Shown here: positions 42,335 to 51,750 of the stretch, piece after piece
How positions within the stretch are numbered: position 1 is the first letter of the stretch
Layout of the letters: every line of letters starts with the position of its first letter
Source of the DNA: Streptomyces diastatochromogenes
GTDB taxonomy: Bacteria > Actinomycetota > Actinomycetes > Streptomycetales > Streptomycetaceae
NCBI GenBank assembly: GCA_026913215.1
Contig: JAPTYK010000002.1
Coordinates: forward strand, 558,001 to 622,000
Length of the DNA stretch: 64,000 nt
Direction: 5' to 3'
Made by a program: the position numbers and the translations under genes
The notes under the pieces: generated by a model
The model's input: only the letters and a program-made list of their open reading frames with translations
Told to the model about the DNA's origin: nothing
Database searches by the model: none

Positions 42335-44327
42335 CCCGGAGGCAAGCCGCGCCGTATTGATAGGTGTCGACCGCTACCAGAGCCTTCCTTCTCTGCGTCC
42401 CGTCGGCCGAGGGCGGGACCGACTGGCCGGACTCCTACAGGATCCGGCCATCTGGGGTCTTCCCGCGCGCAACATCAAGGTCTTCGGTGCCCAGGCAACA
42501 AGGGACGAGATCCTCACCGCCGTCAAGGAAGCAGCGAGAGCCACCACCGACACCGTGCTCGTCTACTTCGCGGGACACGGGCTGCGCGACAGAGCGGGGC
42601 AGCAGCTGCACCTCGCGCTCGCCTCAGCCGACGACGAGCATCCGCAGATCGGCAGCATCTCCTACACCGACATCCGTCAGATCCTCACAGCCGGTCACCG
42701 GGCCCGACGCCGAATCGTACTGCTCGACTGCTGCTACAGCGGGCTGGCAGGAAGCATGGGGAACCAGCGGACCGTTATCCTGCCGGACTTGGCCGACCAG
42801 GACGCCATCGAAGGCACCTACCTGCTCACTTCCGCCTCCAGCACACAGCGGGCCTTCGCGCACGACGACCAGCTCTATCCGGAGTTCACCGGTGTCCTGA
42901 CCGACATTCTCAAACGTGGCATACCCCATGCCGGCCCCGAGCTCACTCTCAATACCATCTGGAGAACGTCCCGGTCGGCACTGGTCAGGAGAGGCTCCCC
43001 CGAGCCCCAGCAGTTCGGCCAGAACGCCCTCGGTGATCTTGCCTGGGTCAAGAACGCCGCCCACGGCACGACAGCCACACGCCCCGGATCTCTTCGCCAC
43101 CCGGAACGCCAGGCAGCGCCCCCCACCCCCCGCCGACACCTGCTGAGACGGTATGCCCAGGTGCTCGCCACCCCTCTCGTCGTCCTCGCGCTCGCCACCC
43201 CGGTGTTCCCCCCACAGTCCGGCCGCCACGCCGACGGCGCGACCCCTCCGTCCCGCCCCCAGGCCACGACAAGCGCGACACCAGCAGCTCTCACTCCCCC
43301 AACGACACCCTTTGCCCCTCCAACAGGCACAAGCCCGTCGGCCGCCTCGTCCCCCTCCAAAGAGAGGACACCCACACCACCTCCCACGGCAACAACCACT
43401 ACAGAGCCGGCCGCGGACGCCGCCACCGCCCCCGGCGACAGCACCCAGGGCATCCGTTTCACGCTCGCCCGGACCTTCACCGCGCCCACCGGATGGCTGG
43501 ACGCCTTCGCCTTCAGCTCCGACGGCACACTGCTGGCCGCTGCCGTGGACAACGGCGAGATACGCCTGTGGAACACGACGACCGGCGATCTGGTCCACGT
43601 ACTCACCGGACACCAGAAGGAGGTCATGGACCTCGCGTTCGTCCCGGGCGGCAAACTCCTCGCCAGCGCGAGCCGGGACGGGACCGTACGCCTGTGGAAC
43701 ACGGGCACAGGAAAGCAGGAACGAACACTCACCGGACATTCCGGCGAGGTGTACTCCCTCGACGTCAGTCCACAAGGCGGCAAACTCGTCACCGGAGGCC
43801 AGGACAACACCGTGAGGGTGTGGAGCACCGGAACCGGTGAACTGCTCAACCAGTTCACCGACCAGCGTGACGACATCCTCGCCGTCGCGTTCAGCCCCGA
43901 CGGCGACAGCGTCGCAGCAGGCAGCTACAACCACTCCGTCTACGTCTACGACCTGGGCCAAGTCTGGACATGGGAGCAACCGAAGGCGTCCAGCAGCGCC
44001 ATCACCACCCTCGCCTACGCACCCGACAGCACGCTCGCGGCCGCCGGCTACGACAAGAACATCCAAGTCTGGGATCCCGAAACATCTGAAAAAGAGACTC
44101 TCAAAGGCCACACCGAACCGGTCAACTCCATCGCCTTCAACCCCGCCGGCACCCTCCTCGCCAGCGCGGCCGCCGACTCCGTCCGCGTATGGGACCTGGC
44201 AGAAAACCGGATGGTTGGCGAGATCACAGACGCGGACTACGCCCTGCAGGTCGAGTTCGGCCCCGACGGCAAGACCCTCGCCACTTCCAACGAGGGCTCC
44301 ATATCCTTCTGGAACATCCTGGGCTGA
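42321..44327 (+). CDS. Caspase-like peptidase with transmembrane segment and WD40 propeller
   Basis: The product has 668 residues. Residues 8-245 form a C14 caspase domain: RAVLIGVDRYQSLPSL, His 86 in VLVYFAGHGLRD and Cys 138 in RIVLLDCCYSGLAG are the catalytic dyad; YLLTSASSTQRAF is the following strand. A hydrophobic helix (about 278-298, AQVLATPLVVLALATPVF) is followed by a Thr/Pro-rich linker to about 375, then seven WD40 repeats (for example LTGHQKEVMDLAFVPGGKLL, RLWNTGTG, LKGHTEPVNSIAFNPAGTLL) to the C-terminus: one full propeller. The orientation suggests a cytosolic protease tethered to the membrane. GTG 42321 overlaps the EACC1-like gene. It likely senses a signal through the propeller or its partner and cleaves host proteins (inferred). 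Confidence 0.9.
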   Translation: MTLPDPEASRAVLIGVDRYQSLPSLRPVGRGRDRLAGLLQDPAIWGLPARNIKVFGAQATRDEILTAVKEAARATTDTVLVYFAGHGLRDRAGQQLHLALASADDEHPQIGSISYTDIRQILTAGHRARRRIVLLDCCYSGLAGSMGNQRTVILPDLADQDAIEGTYLLTSASSTQRAFAHDDQLYPEFTGVLTDILKRGIPHAGPELTLNTIWRTSRSALVRRGSPEPQQFGQNALGDLAWVKNAAHGTTATRPGSLRHPERQAAPPTPRRHLLRRYAQVLATPLVVLALATPVFPPQSGRHADGATPPSRPQATTSATPAALTPPTTPFAPPTGTSPSAASSPSKERTPTPPPTATTTTEPAADAATAPGDSTQGIRFTLARTFTAPTGWLDAFAFSSDGTLLAAAVDNGEIRLWNTTTGDLVHVLTGHQKEVMDLAFVPGGKLLASASRDGTVRLWNTGTGKQERTLTGHSGEVYSLDVSPQGGKLVTGGQDNTVRVWSTGTGELLNQFTDQRDDILAVAFSPDGDSVAAGSYNHSVYVYDLGQVWTWEQPKASSSAITTLAYAPDSTLAAAGYDKNIQVWDPETSEKETLKGHTEPVNSIAFNPAGTLLASAAADSVRVWDLAENRMVGEITDADYALQVEFGPDGKTLATSNEGSISFWNILG

Positions 44328-44490
44328 CCCCGAGCTCTGCCTCCAGACACCGTCCTACCTACAGTTTGTCTACTCACTCGGCAATGCTGGGGCTGCCCTC
44401 CGCGTCATAAGACGTACGAGCTTGGGCCTTCCATCGTCCACGCCCATCGCTACTCGGCGCAGGTCCGGCTCATCGATCGGACAGCTCCGG

Positions 44491-45367
44491 CTAGGACTTG
44501 TCCGGTCGATCATGTGACTATCACCCGCCGTGCTCGTTGGTCGGGGCATGGGGCGGGGTGGCTTGGCGGATGCCGAGTGGGACGGCTGCGGCGGTTCCTG
44601 CCGGTCAGCAACGGGCGTTGTGACGGGTGGCGGGATCACCGGCAGGTGATCGACGGGATTTTGTACCGGGCGCGGGCCGGGGTGCAGTGGCGTGACCTGC
44701 CCGAGCGGTTCGGCCATCGTCCGTGCGCATCAGCATGCAGCCGGCGCCCGCACCGACCCACCGCCGGCGCTCGGCTGAAAGGAGGCCGGAAGGCCAGAAC
44801 ACCAGGACGAGACGCCGTGGCAGAGTCTGGTCGTCCGTCTGGTGGAGGTGGTGCGGGAGGTGAGGGCCTGGGCCGCTCGCGCGGCGGGTTCAGCATCAAG
44901 CTCCATCTGAGCGTGGACGGCCGCTGCCGCCGGCTGTCCTTGGTCGTCACGCCGGGGCAGCGGGCGGACTGTACGCAGTTCAAGCCCGTGCTGGAGAAGA
45001 TCCGCGTCTCCCCGTCTCGGGCCGGTCAGGCCCCGCAAGCAGCCGGGCAGCCTTGCCGCGGACAAGGCCCACAGCAACGGGCCTATCCGGAACTACCTGC
45101 GACAACGCGGCATCCGCCACACCATCCCCGAGAAGACTGACGGTCAGTCCGGCCGTCGGCGCAAAGGCTCACACGGCGGCCGGCCACCCGGCTTCGACGA
45201 GGAGCGGTACGAGAAACGCAACACCGTTGAACGGGCCATCAAGCGGCTCAAGAACGCCCGAGCCGTCGCCACTCGCTACGACAAGCGCGGCTACGTCTAC
45301 CTCGGCACCGCCACCGCCGCAGCACTCATGATCCGGCTCCGCACATGATCGACCGGACAAGTCCTAG
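44491..45367 (+). mobile_element. IS5-family element with 24-26 bp inverted repeats, transposase defective
   Basis: Perfect inverted ends: CTAGGACTTGTCCGGTCGAT(CATGTG) at 44491-44516 and its reverse complement at 45342-45367. The CTAG at each tip may include the target. The interior has an IS5-type N-terminus (QVIDGILYRARAGVQWRDLP then ERFG) which jumps past the usual linker, then RGGFSIKLHLSVDGRCRRLS (DDE core) and, in another frame, DKAHSNGPIRNYLRQRGIRH, EERYEKRNTVERAIKRLKNA and a C-terminal ALMIRLRT. At about 875 bp it has a deletion and at least two frame changes, so it could move only in trans. Confidence 0.85.
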
Positions 45368-45381
45368 CAGAATCGAGGGGC

Positions 45382-46580
45382 TGATCAAACCGCGTGCCCG
45401 ACAGACACAGGTGCTGCGGTCAATGCTCGCCTCGATCGCTCTTCTGTACTCGGCGGGCCGTCCCGGCGCCCACCTGGCCGCCGCCCTCGGGATCCGCATC
45501 TCCAAGGACACGCTGCGGAACCTGCTCCGCTAGGTTCCGCAGCCGCCGGTCGCCGACGTCAGATTCCTGGGAGCAGACGACTTCGCTCTACGCAAGGGCG
45601 ACTCCTACGTGACAATCCTGGTTGATCTGGAAGCCCGCCGCCCCGGCCGACGCCCTCCCCGGCCGGGACGTTGAACCGCTGGCCGCACGGCTTCGCCACC
45701 ACCCGAAAGTGGAGGTGATCTGTCGGGACCGGGCCGGCGCCCCCGCGCAGGGCGCTCAAAGCGGTGCCCCGCAGGCAATGCAGATCGCTGACACCTGGCA
45801 TCTGCGGCGGAACGTCGTGGCTGCGGTGGAGAAGACGATCGGGTTTCACCACGGGCGCATCCAGGACGCGTTCGAGGCGCCCTCGGTCGTGACGAGGCAA
45901 CCACGAGAGACCTGGTCACTCCGGAGCCGTCTGAGGCGGCGGCCGTGCCCTTCGTCCCACCGGACGGCACGCTCGACGTCAGCGGTCAGCCCCGGCATCT
46001 GGGGGCCCGTACGCCCCATGGATACGAGGCAGCTCAGGCACTGCCGACCGAAGGAAAGCCGCTGGCGGGGAGATCAGCCGGACGCTGCGGCTGGACCACT
46101 CCACCGTCCGTCGCTTCGCCCGCGCCAACACCCTCGATGAGCTCTTGGGTAAAGCCACCGGACGGCTGTCTGTACTCGACGAGCACAAGCCCTATCCCAG
46201 GCCCGCTGGCTGGAGGGTCGTCAGGACGTTCCCCAGCTCCACCGCGAACTGCGCGAGCGCGGATTCACCAGGAGGCGTATCCAGTGCCTCCGCCGCTGCT
46301 TCCATGCTTTCAGGCCTGCCCGACAGCCAGGCCGGAAGCTGCAGCCGGCGCCCCGGCCGAAGCCAAGGCCAGCCGGCCTGCCTTGCACTCCCTGGTCAGC
46401 GGTCTACGACGAGACTCGACGCCACCACTGCCGGCTTTTCCACCTGATGGAGACCCCATGGAGCTCCGGGCAGTCCGAGAGCCGCGTCACCCAGGTCAAG
46501 CTCCTCAGGCACATGGCCTATGGGAGAGCAAATCTCGATCTCCTACGCCAACGCGTACTTATGAACCCTTGCCCCTGTGA
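45382..46580 (+). pseudogene. ISL3-family transposase, heavily decayed
   Basis: In order along the plus strand, in changing frames: RSMLASIALLYSAGRPGAHL (then a stop at 45531), LGADDFALRKGDSYVTILVD, DVEPLAARLRHHPKVEVICR, AGAPAQGAQSGAPQAMQIAD then TWHLRRNVVAAVEKTI, ELLGKATGRLSVLDEHKPYP, and near the end ESRVTQVKLLRHMAYGRANL with DLLRQRVL. This is the ISL3 transposase sequence order, including the DDFAL and DRAGA catalytic Asp regions. The IS5-type element lies at its upstream end, so the ISL3 copy was probably hit by it. Confidence 0.75.
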
Positions 46581-46658
46581 CAGGGACCTCCCGCTGCGAG
46601 ATTTCCTGAACCTACTGTCTATTCCGAACGCGTTCAGTCGGGCTGAGGCGGGGTGCGG

Positions 46659-46880
46659 ATGAGTAGTACTTCATTGTTCGCCGATGACAGGTTCACCAGC
46701 GGCGACACCGTCTCTATGCGCATCGACGACCCGAAGGATCCCTGTCTTCTGTCAGTTCAGGTCCGGCGGGACGAGCGCGGACTCGATCTGTGCCTGGCAG
46801 AAGACCCTGACTCCGGCTGTTCTGCCGAGGAGCTTCTGCGCCTTGAGTGGGTGACGCCGACAGGACAGACCGCGAAGTGA
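46659..46880 (+). CDS. Small hypothetical protein (73 aa)
   Basis: MSSTSLFADDRFTSGDTVSM, RIDDPKDPCLLSVQVRRDER and SGCSAEELLRLEWVTPTGQT. Soluble, with no recognised domain. A GTG two codons upstream is possible. It is preceded by CCGAACGCGTTCAGT (46624-46638), a near copy of the core of the 32-bp operator at 14978. That may be chance. It stands between two ISL3 remnants; the codon pattern is moderately convincing. Confidence 0.45.
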   Translation: MSSTSLFADDRFTSGDTVSMRIDDPKDPCLLSVQVRRDERGLDLCLAEDPDSGCSAEELLRLEWVTPTGQTAK

Positions 46881-47030
46881 CTCGCTGTCCCTGCCGACGG
46901 AACATCACAAAATCCCCGACAGAGCCAAATTACGTGATCGTCCACAAGGGCCACGTTGAGTGAGCGGATCACCTCGCGGTCGACCGATCCCGATCCCGAT
47001 CTCGATCCCAATGGCGAGAGCGCCCCGGGT

Positions 47031-47603
47031 TTAGTCTCCAGCCTCGGCCGCAGACCTCCTGCTGAGGAACTGCTTCGCTGCCTCGACCGCTTCTCCGTTG
47101 AGTTCCTCGACGGAGACTCCCCAGCTCTCCTCCCAGCTGTCCAGGTCGTGCGCGCACTGCACAAGGGGTTGCAGCTCTTCGGGGTAGCCGAGGTCATAGG
47201 CGATGTCTGCCCAGATGAGGTGAGTGCCGGCGGCGGGATCCAGGGATCCGTCAGCGATCTGACCGGCGATCCAGTAGGCCAGCGCCCACTTTGCGGCCCG
47301 GGGTTCCGCGGGCGCATGGAAGAGCAGTCCCAACTCCTCCAGTACTTGGTCGAAGAGCTCCGGCGCTTCGGGCTCTTCGCTCCGGAGGAGTCCAGCCAAC
47401 ATGGCCAGAGACGGGCTCTCGACCCCAGCAATCAGCGCGTCCAGACCTGCCTGAATGAGCCGATCCGACCCGACATGCCGGCCAAATGCCCGCTCACGCG
47501 CGATGTGTCTGAACTGGTCGAGGGCGTCGTCGCTGGTCATCAAGGTCTTCCCCCTCGGCATCTGGAAAGGGAAGGCTTGCACATCCGCCACTGCCGCTGC
47601 CAT
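47031..47603 (-). CDS. Hypothetical protein (190 aa)
   Basis: Not recognised. MAAAVADVQAFPFQMPRGKT, then DDALDQFRHIARERAFGRHV, SLAMLAGLLRSEEPEAPELF, KWALAYWIAGQIADGSLDPA and HDLDSWEESWGVSVEELNGE. It is acidic, helical and soluble. ATG 47603 has GGGAGGAA about 5 nt upstream. An internal ATG (47540) would remove 21 residues. The gene starts 24 bp from the stop of an ISL3 transposase fragment on the same strand, so its upstream DNA has been replaced. Confidence 0.7.
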   Translation of the reverse strand: MAAAVADVQAFPFQMPRGKTLMTSDDALDQFRHIARERAFGRHVGSDRLIQAGLDALIAGVESPSLAMLAGLLRSEEPEAPELFDQVLEELGLLFHAPAEPRAAKWALAYWIAGQIADGSLDPAAGTHLIWADIAYDLGYPEELQPLVQCAHDLDSWEESWGVSVEELNGEAVEAAKQFLSRRSAAEAGD

Positions 47604-47626
47604 CGAGTTCCTCCCGTCACCGGTGA

Positions 47627-47800
47627 TCAGGATCTGAGGGCGCGCTTCCGCAGGAGGACGAAGCCTGCGCGGCCGAACATCTGACGCTTGAGCATCTTGA
47701 TCCTGTTGATGTGTCCTTCCACGACGCCTGCGCTCCAGGACAGAGTCGGGCCGGCGACGGCGACGACGTCGCGGTCTCGGTCGGTAACGCCTGCGAGAGT
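47627..47800 (-). pseudogene. C-terminal fragment of an ISL3-family transposase
   Basis: The minus strand reads GVVEGHINRIKMLKRQMFGR, AGFVLLRKRALRS and a stop, the typical end of ISL3 transposases. It is distinct from the copy at 45382-46580, whose C-terminus is present, so this is a second element. Confidence 0.7.
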
Positions 47801-47833
47801 GCGGAGGCGGGGCAGGTTCCGGGACGCGCTCGG

Positions 47834-48640
47834 CAGGCGGCGTGAAGGGTCCGGTTACGGCACGCAGGACGAGGCGATCGAGCGTCCCACGCGGCTGTAC
47901 GCGCAGAAGAAGGCCACCGTGCCCTCGGGGAGGGCGACCCGCAGTGAACTGGGGAGCTGCTGCCGGTCAAGGAGTACGCGAAGCAGTGGCGGCCCCGGCG
48001 GCACCGGATGACGTACTACTCCATCGGCTGGCATGTCGACAGCTCGATCAGTGCGCACCTCGTCCCGCGCCTGGGATCGCGGAAGCTGAACTCGGTCACA
48101 CCGACGGTGATCGAACGCTTCCTGGACGAGAATAGAGAGCGCGACGGGGGCGGCCGCTGGAACCAGGTGAACATCTTCCGGGTCCTCAAGACCATCCTGC
48201 GGGATGCCTACACCAAGGAGGCCATGACGGACGATCTGGTACAGGGAGTGCAGGAACCGGAGTACGTGCGGGAGTAAATCCATTCCACTACGCACAGGGC
48301 GGCGAAGCTGCAACACCGCGAGGCAGGGGAGTTCCGCGAGGTTCCCCGCCTCGCGGTCGGCACGGGAGCCGATCGAGCGGTACGAGGAGAAGTACAGCAC
48401 CACGAAGGGCGGCTGTCCGCTGCGTGGTCCGAGCGACTGCTACACGGAGTCGTGGGAGTGGCACCGGGTCAAGAAGTTCATCGCGGACCTCCCACTGGAG
48501 GAGGGCGTAGGGGTGTACGGCTTCCGGCACCACTTCGCCTCGAACGCCCTGGTCAGCGGCATCCCGATCACCGGTGCGATGGGGGAACGGATCGAGCCGT
48601 TGATATCGGCCGATCCAGTTTGTGGGCGACTCTGGGTCAA
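47834..48640 (+). pseudogene. Tyrosine site-specific integrase, remnant
   Basis: The core-binding domain is open at 48008-48277 (MTYYSIGWHVDSSISAHLVP, RLGSRKLNSVTPTVIERFLD, VNIFRVLKTILRDAYTKEAM). Upstream frames give KKATVPSGRATRSEL. After the stop, IHSTTHRAAKLQHREAGEFR resumes, then EKYSTTKGG and GVYGFRHHFASNALVSGIPI (the H-x-x-R-like box). The first catalytic Arg region and the final Tyr are missing. This is the pattern of actinomycete integrases of integrative elements. It may mark the edge of a former element that brought in part of this region. Confidence 0.7.
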
Positions 48641-48936
48641 ACACCGCCGGACCACGGAAGCCATCGCCTGGAAGGACCTCACCTGTTCGCCCTGGCGTTG
48701 ATGGGGACCCTTGAAACAGCTCTGGTCGCGATGGCTTGATGCCTACGGCCAGGTACGGATTTGCCCGCATAGCTAGCCTGGCTGCACCTCTCTGGGGTCG
48801 TGCCTGACTCACCGCACCGAAAGGCCGATAGCTGGGTCGGCTCAGACAGATGTCCCCATTCCCGTCCCCATTCCCGTCCCCGTCCCCGTCCCCGTGGAGA
48901 ATTCATGAGGTCCCCACGGGGACGGGGCTGCGGCTT
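48641..48936. other. Spacer with CCCCGT simple repeat
   Basis: No gene is seen. At 48850-48895 TCCCCAT/TCCCCGT hexamers are repeated about seven times on the plus strand, immediately after the stop side of the NAD(P)-binding protein gene. Confidence 0.6.
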
Positions 48937-49644
48937 TCAGTAGCCGATGGTGAAGCGGCGCTGCACGAAGCGCGGCAGCTCCGCCTCGTCGATCAGGGCG
49001 ATGGCGGCGTCCTCCACCGAGATGCGGCTGCGGCCGTCGGCGTCCAGGACCGGCTGGTCGCCGCCGATCCGGAAGCGGCCGGTGCGCTCGCCGGGGCCGA
49101 TCTCTTCGGCGGGGCTGAAGTAGGTCCACAGCCGGTTAGAGGTCCGCAGGACGGTCAGGGCGTCGCGGTGGCCGCGGACCGCTGCGGCGTATTCGCGGGG
49201 CAGCCCGATCTGGTCGAGGGAGGCGTGCAGCAGCTCGTCGGAGTCGGCGCGCACCACGCCTGGTGCGATCTCGAGGCTGCCGGCGCCGCCGATCACGATG
49301 AGGCGGGTCTGCGGGCGGCTCTCCAGAGCCTTCAGCAGGGCCCGCGCCGCCGTCGCGTAGACGGTCGGGTCGGCGATCGAACGCCGGACGGTGTCCGTGA
49401 AGTCCTTGGCGGCGTTGCCCGGCTGGAAGCCGCTGATCAGGACGTCGAGTCCGGGCAGGACGTCGGCGATGCTCCTCGGGTCCAGGACGTCGACGCTCGT
49501 CCAGGTGATGTTGTCCCGACGCTCCTCACGCTGCGCCTGAACGGCGTCCCGACTGAACGCCTTGACGTGGTGGCCACGGCCGAGGGCCTCGGTGACGACC
49601 TGGCTGCCGATGGTGCCCGTGGCGCCGATGACTCCGATGTGCAT
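48937..49644 (-). CDS. NAD(P)H-binding oxidoreductase (atypical SDR, YwnB-like)
   Basis: The product has 235 residues. MHIGVIGATGTIGSQVVTEA carries the GxxGxxG-type nucleotide motif of atypical SDRs. HHVKAFSRD, DVLDPRSIADVLPGLDVLIS and TRLIVIGGAGSLEIAPGV follow the YwnB/NmrA-like order. GGGGAGAA lies 5 nt before ATG 49644. The lack of a YxxxK pair suggests a regulator or flavin/NAD reductase rather than a classical dehydrogenase. It is divergent from a TetR gene (gap about 108 bp), which likely controls it. Confidence 0.85.
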   Translation of the reverse strand: MHIGVIGATGTIGSQVVTEALGRGHHVKAFSRDAVQAQREERRDNITWTSVDVLDPRSIADVLPGLDVLISGFQPGNAAKDFTDTVRRSIADPTVYATAARALLKALESRPQTRLIVIGGAGSLEIAPGVVRADSDELLHASLDQIGLPREYAAAVRGHRDALTVLRTSNRLWTYFSPAEEIGPGERTGRFRIGGDQPVLDADGRSRISVEDAAIALIDEAELPRFVQRRFTIGY

Positions 49645-49752
49645 GGTTCTCCCCTGTGCATGCAGAAGCGGGACGCCACCGATGGGTGACGCCGTGCGAA
49701 AACTATACGCCGTGAAGTTTCTGTACGGAGCTAAGTAACTCGACGCTGTAGA

Positions 49753-50478
49753 GTGCCTGTTGTGACAGTCACGGGAAGCAGGGGACGACGCGAGCGGCTA
49801 CGGGCCGAGACCACGGCCGAGATCAAGAAGGTGGCGTTGGCGTTGATGGCCTCGGGCGGGCCGGACGCCATCACCCTGCGGGCCATCGCCCGCGAGATGG
49901 GCATGACCGCCAACGCCATCTACGGGTACTTCCCGACAAGGGACGACCTGGTCACCACACTGATCAACGACGTGTACACCGCTTTGGCCGACGCTGTGGA
50001 CACGGCCTGGGAAGCCACGCCCTCCGCCGATCCCGCCGTCCGGATCGAGGCATGGGCCAACGCCTTCCGCACCTGGGCCCTGATCAACCCCCAGGGGTTC
50101 CGCCTCATCTACGGCGACCCCGTACCCGGCTACCAGGCCCCCGAGGGAGGCCCCGCCCCGGATGCCGCACACCGGGTCTGCACCGGGCTCACCGCCCTCG
50201 CGGCCGCCGCCTGGCCCCACGCCCGGCACCTCTACCAGGACAGCGCCTTCGACTGGTCCGACTTCGACCCCGGGCTCCTCGGGAAGGTCCGTCCCGCCTT
50301 CCCCGACCTGCCGCCCGCGGCCGTCGCCCTCGCCCTGCGCATCTGGGGGCACCTGCACGGGCTCGTGTCCCTGGAGGTCTACGGCCACATGCGCACCCAG
50401 ACCACCAGCCCGGAGAAGCTCTTCCAGGAGGAACTCGCCCAGCTCATGCGGATGCTGGGCATCCCGCGTCAGCGCTGA
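49753..50478 (+). CDS. TetR family regulator (WHG/TetR_C_13 type)
   Basis: The product has 241 residues. Helix-turn-helix: IKKVALALMASGGPDAITLR, AIAREMGMTANAIYGYFPTR (about 24-65). The C-terminal domain has AFRTWALINPQGFRLIYGDP and LHGLVSLEVYGHM, matching the WHG (TetR_C_13) subgroup. Starts at GTG 49753 or 49762; neither has a clear ribosome site. Divergent from the SDR-like gene. An inverted CCGT...ACGG (49710-49728) in the gap is a candidate operator. The ligand is unknown. Confidence 0.87.
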   Translation: MPVVTVTGSRGRRERLRAETTAEIKKVALALMASGGPDAITLRAIAREMGMTANAIYGYFPTRDDLVTTLINDVYTALADAVDTAWEATPSADPAVRIEAWANAFRTWALINPQGFRLIYGDPVPGYQAPEGGPAPDAAHRVCTGLTALAAAAWPHARHLYQDSAFDWSDFDPGLLGKVRPAFPDLPPAAVALALRIWGHLHGLVSLEVYGHMRTQTTSPEKLFQEELAQLMRMLGIPRQR

Positions 50479-50783
50479 GAGTCCAAAGAGCGCCGCCAGA
50501 TTCTTCGAACCAAGGGCAGGCCGGCTCGCTGGTGACGGACCAGATCGACGAACGCCCGAGCGAGGTCACAGGCCCGGGTGATGCCCAAGCAGGCAAGCCG
50601 GACTTACGGGCTGGTGCGTGATGGTGGTTGAGGGGTGATCGCTTGCGGTGATTCAGCCTGTGGTGATCACGGTCAACCGGAGCATCCTCGCGCATCGGCT
50701 GTTCACGGGGATCTCGGCAGCATCTGGCTTGTTGGGTAGAGGGGTTGGCCGATCGAGGGGAGGCCGTGTTCGAGGGGCGCCGT
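50479..50783. other. Spacer without recognisable gene
   Basis: No family match and no convincing codon pattern are seen on either strand between the TetR gene and the following transposase relic. Confidence 0.5.
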
Positions 50784-51375
50784 TACGGGGCGCGTGGCGG
50801 AGCCAGGAAGCGTGAGGCGGGGCAGTCGCCCGGTATCGGCTGGTGTTCGTCGAACGGCCGGTTGTCACACTGATCCGCCTGCGGCACGATCTCCCGTGCT
50901 CTGCCCTCTCCCTGTTGTTCGGTGTCGACCGCTCCACCGCCCCCCCCCCGCGCGATCGGAGAGATACGAAGGCTCCTGGCCGGTCGGGGATGCGCGGTTC
51001 CTGGCCGCCAGGGCTGCATACTCTGGACCGAGGTCCTGCGACCGGGGCGGATGCACGAGGCGATCGCCGCACGCAACGAAGGCATGGGGATCTGTTTCCA
51101 GCACATCCCAGACGTGGAAGTGATTCTGGACGATGGCTGCCTCGGACTCCGCCGTGACCATCGTGACCATCCTGGCCAGGCGATCACACTGCCCAGGCGA
51201 TCACACCGCTCAGAAAACCGAACGAGATCGCTTTGCCGCACGTGCTCGCCGCCGGAGAATAAGCCCGGCACAGACACCCATCGAAACGCATCACCATTGA
51301 GCACGCCCTCACCGACCGCAAACGCTGGAAACAACTGACCCGCTGGACGCACCGGTGAAAGGTCCTGCCCGACAC
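50784..51375 (+). pseudogene. DDE transposase relic (IS5-like, HTH_4 type)
   Basis: The plus strand gives YRLVFVERPVVTLIRLRHDL, LSLLFGVDRSTA, AIGEIRRLLAGRGCAVPGRQ, LRPGRMHEAIAARNEGMGIC, VILDDGCLGLRRDHR, and near the end a match to VEHA..DRKRWKQLTRWTHR. This follows the order of actinomycete DDE transposases with an N-terminal HTH_4 domain (LVxLRxxLTHxALGxIYxV...TIGRAIxEIRPLLAxRGxAV). About half the catalytic core is deleted and the frames change. Inactive. The miniature element at 51387 is inserted at its end. Confidence 0.6.
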
Positions 51376-51386
51376 CTACCGGAACT

Positions 51387-51746
51387 GGCTTTGTTCGTGA
51401 GGACCGGCTCAGGCTCAACTTTTGTGGATCTGCGGCCAAGGTTCTCCGGCTTCCCCCATAAGGAGTCGTCCGCCGAGAACGGCGTGTCTACCATGAGTCG
51501 CAGCGGGAGGACGCGCATTCCCGCAGGTTGCGGTGCCGTGGCAGAGCGGCCCATTGCGATCGACGTGGGCGAGGTCCCTCCCACGGCGACTGACGGAGAC
51601 GGGGCGGGCCTGCTCCCATCTGTCCACGGGTTCGAATCCCGTCGGCACCGCAGCCGACCTGGGCTGGGTACAGTCCAGCGTGTGACCTGCCTCATCGCGC
51701 CAGGCCCAAAGAAGTTGAGCCAGAGCCGGTTCTCACGGACAAAGCC
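51387..51746. mobile_element. Miniature inverted-repeat element (about 360 bp)
   Basis: Left end GGCTTTGTTCGTGAGGACCG (51387 onward to about 51426) and right end (51707-51746) are inverted repeats of about 40 bp, matching at roughly 33 of the first 38 positions. There is no transposase inside. The interior contains a disrupted tRNA-Ser-like sequence. The structure fits a MITE or a collapsed IS; the parent element is not in the window. Confidence 0.6.
51532..51650 (+). pseudogene. Disrupted tRNA-Ser-like sequence
   Basis: Acceptor arm GGTGCCG (51532-51538) pairs fully with CGGCACC (51643-51649), discriminator G. The D arm GCAG AGCGGCCCA TTGC is complete. The T arm ACGGG TTCGAAT CCCGT (51626-51642) is perfect. 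The 5' anticodon strand GATCGAC follows the D arm normally, but its 3' partner is absent: instead 70 nt of unrelated DNA (with a CGTGGG...CCCACG hairpin) fills the space, giving 119 nt rather than about 90. It looks like a tRNA-Ser broken in the anticodon loop. The identity Ser is suggested by the D arm and length only. Confidence 0.5.
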
Positions 51747-51750
51747 AACC

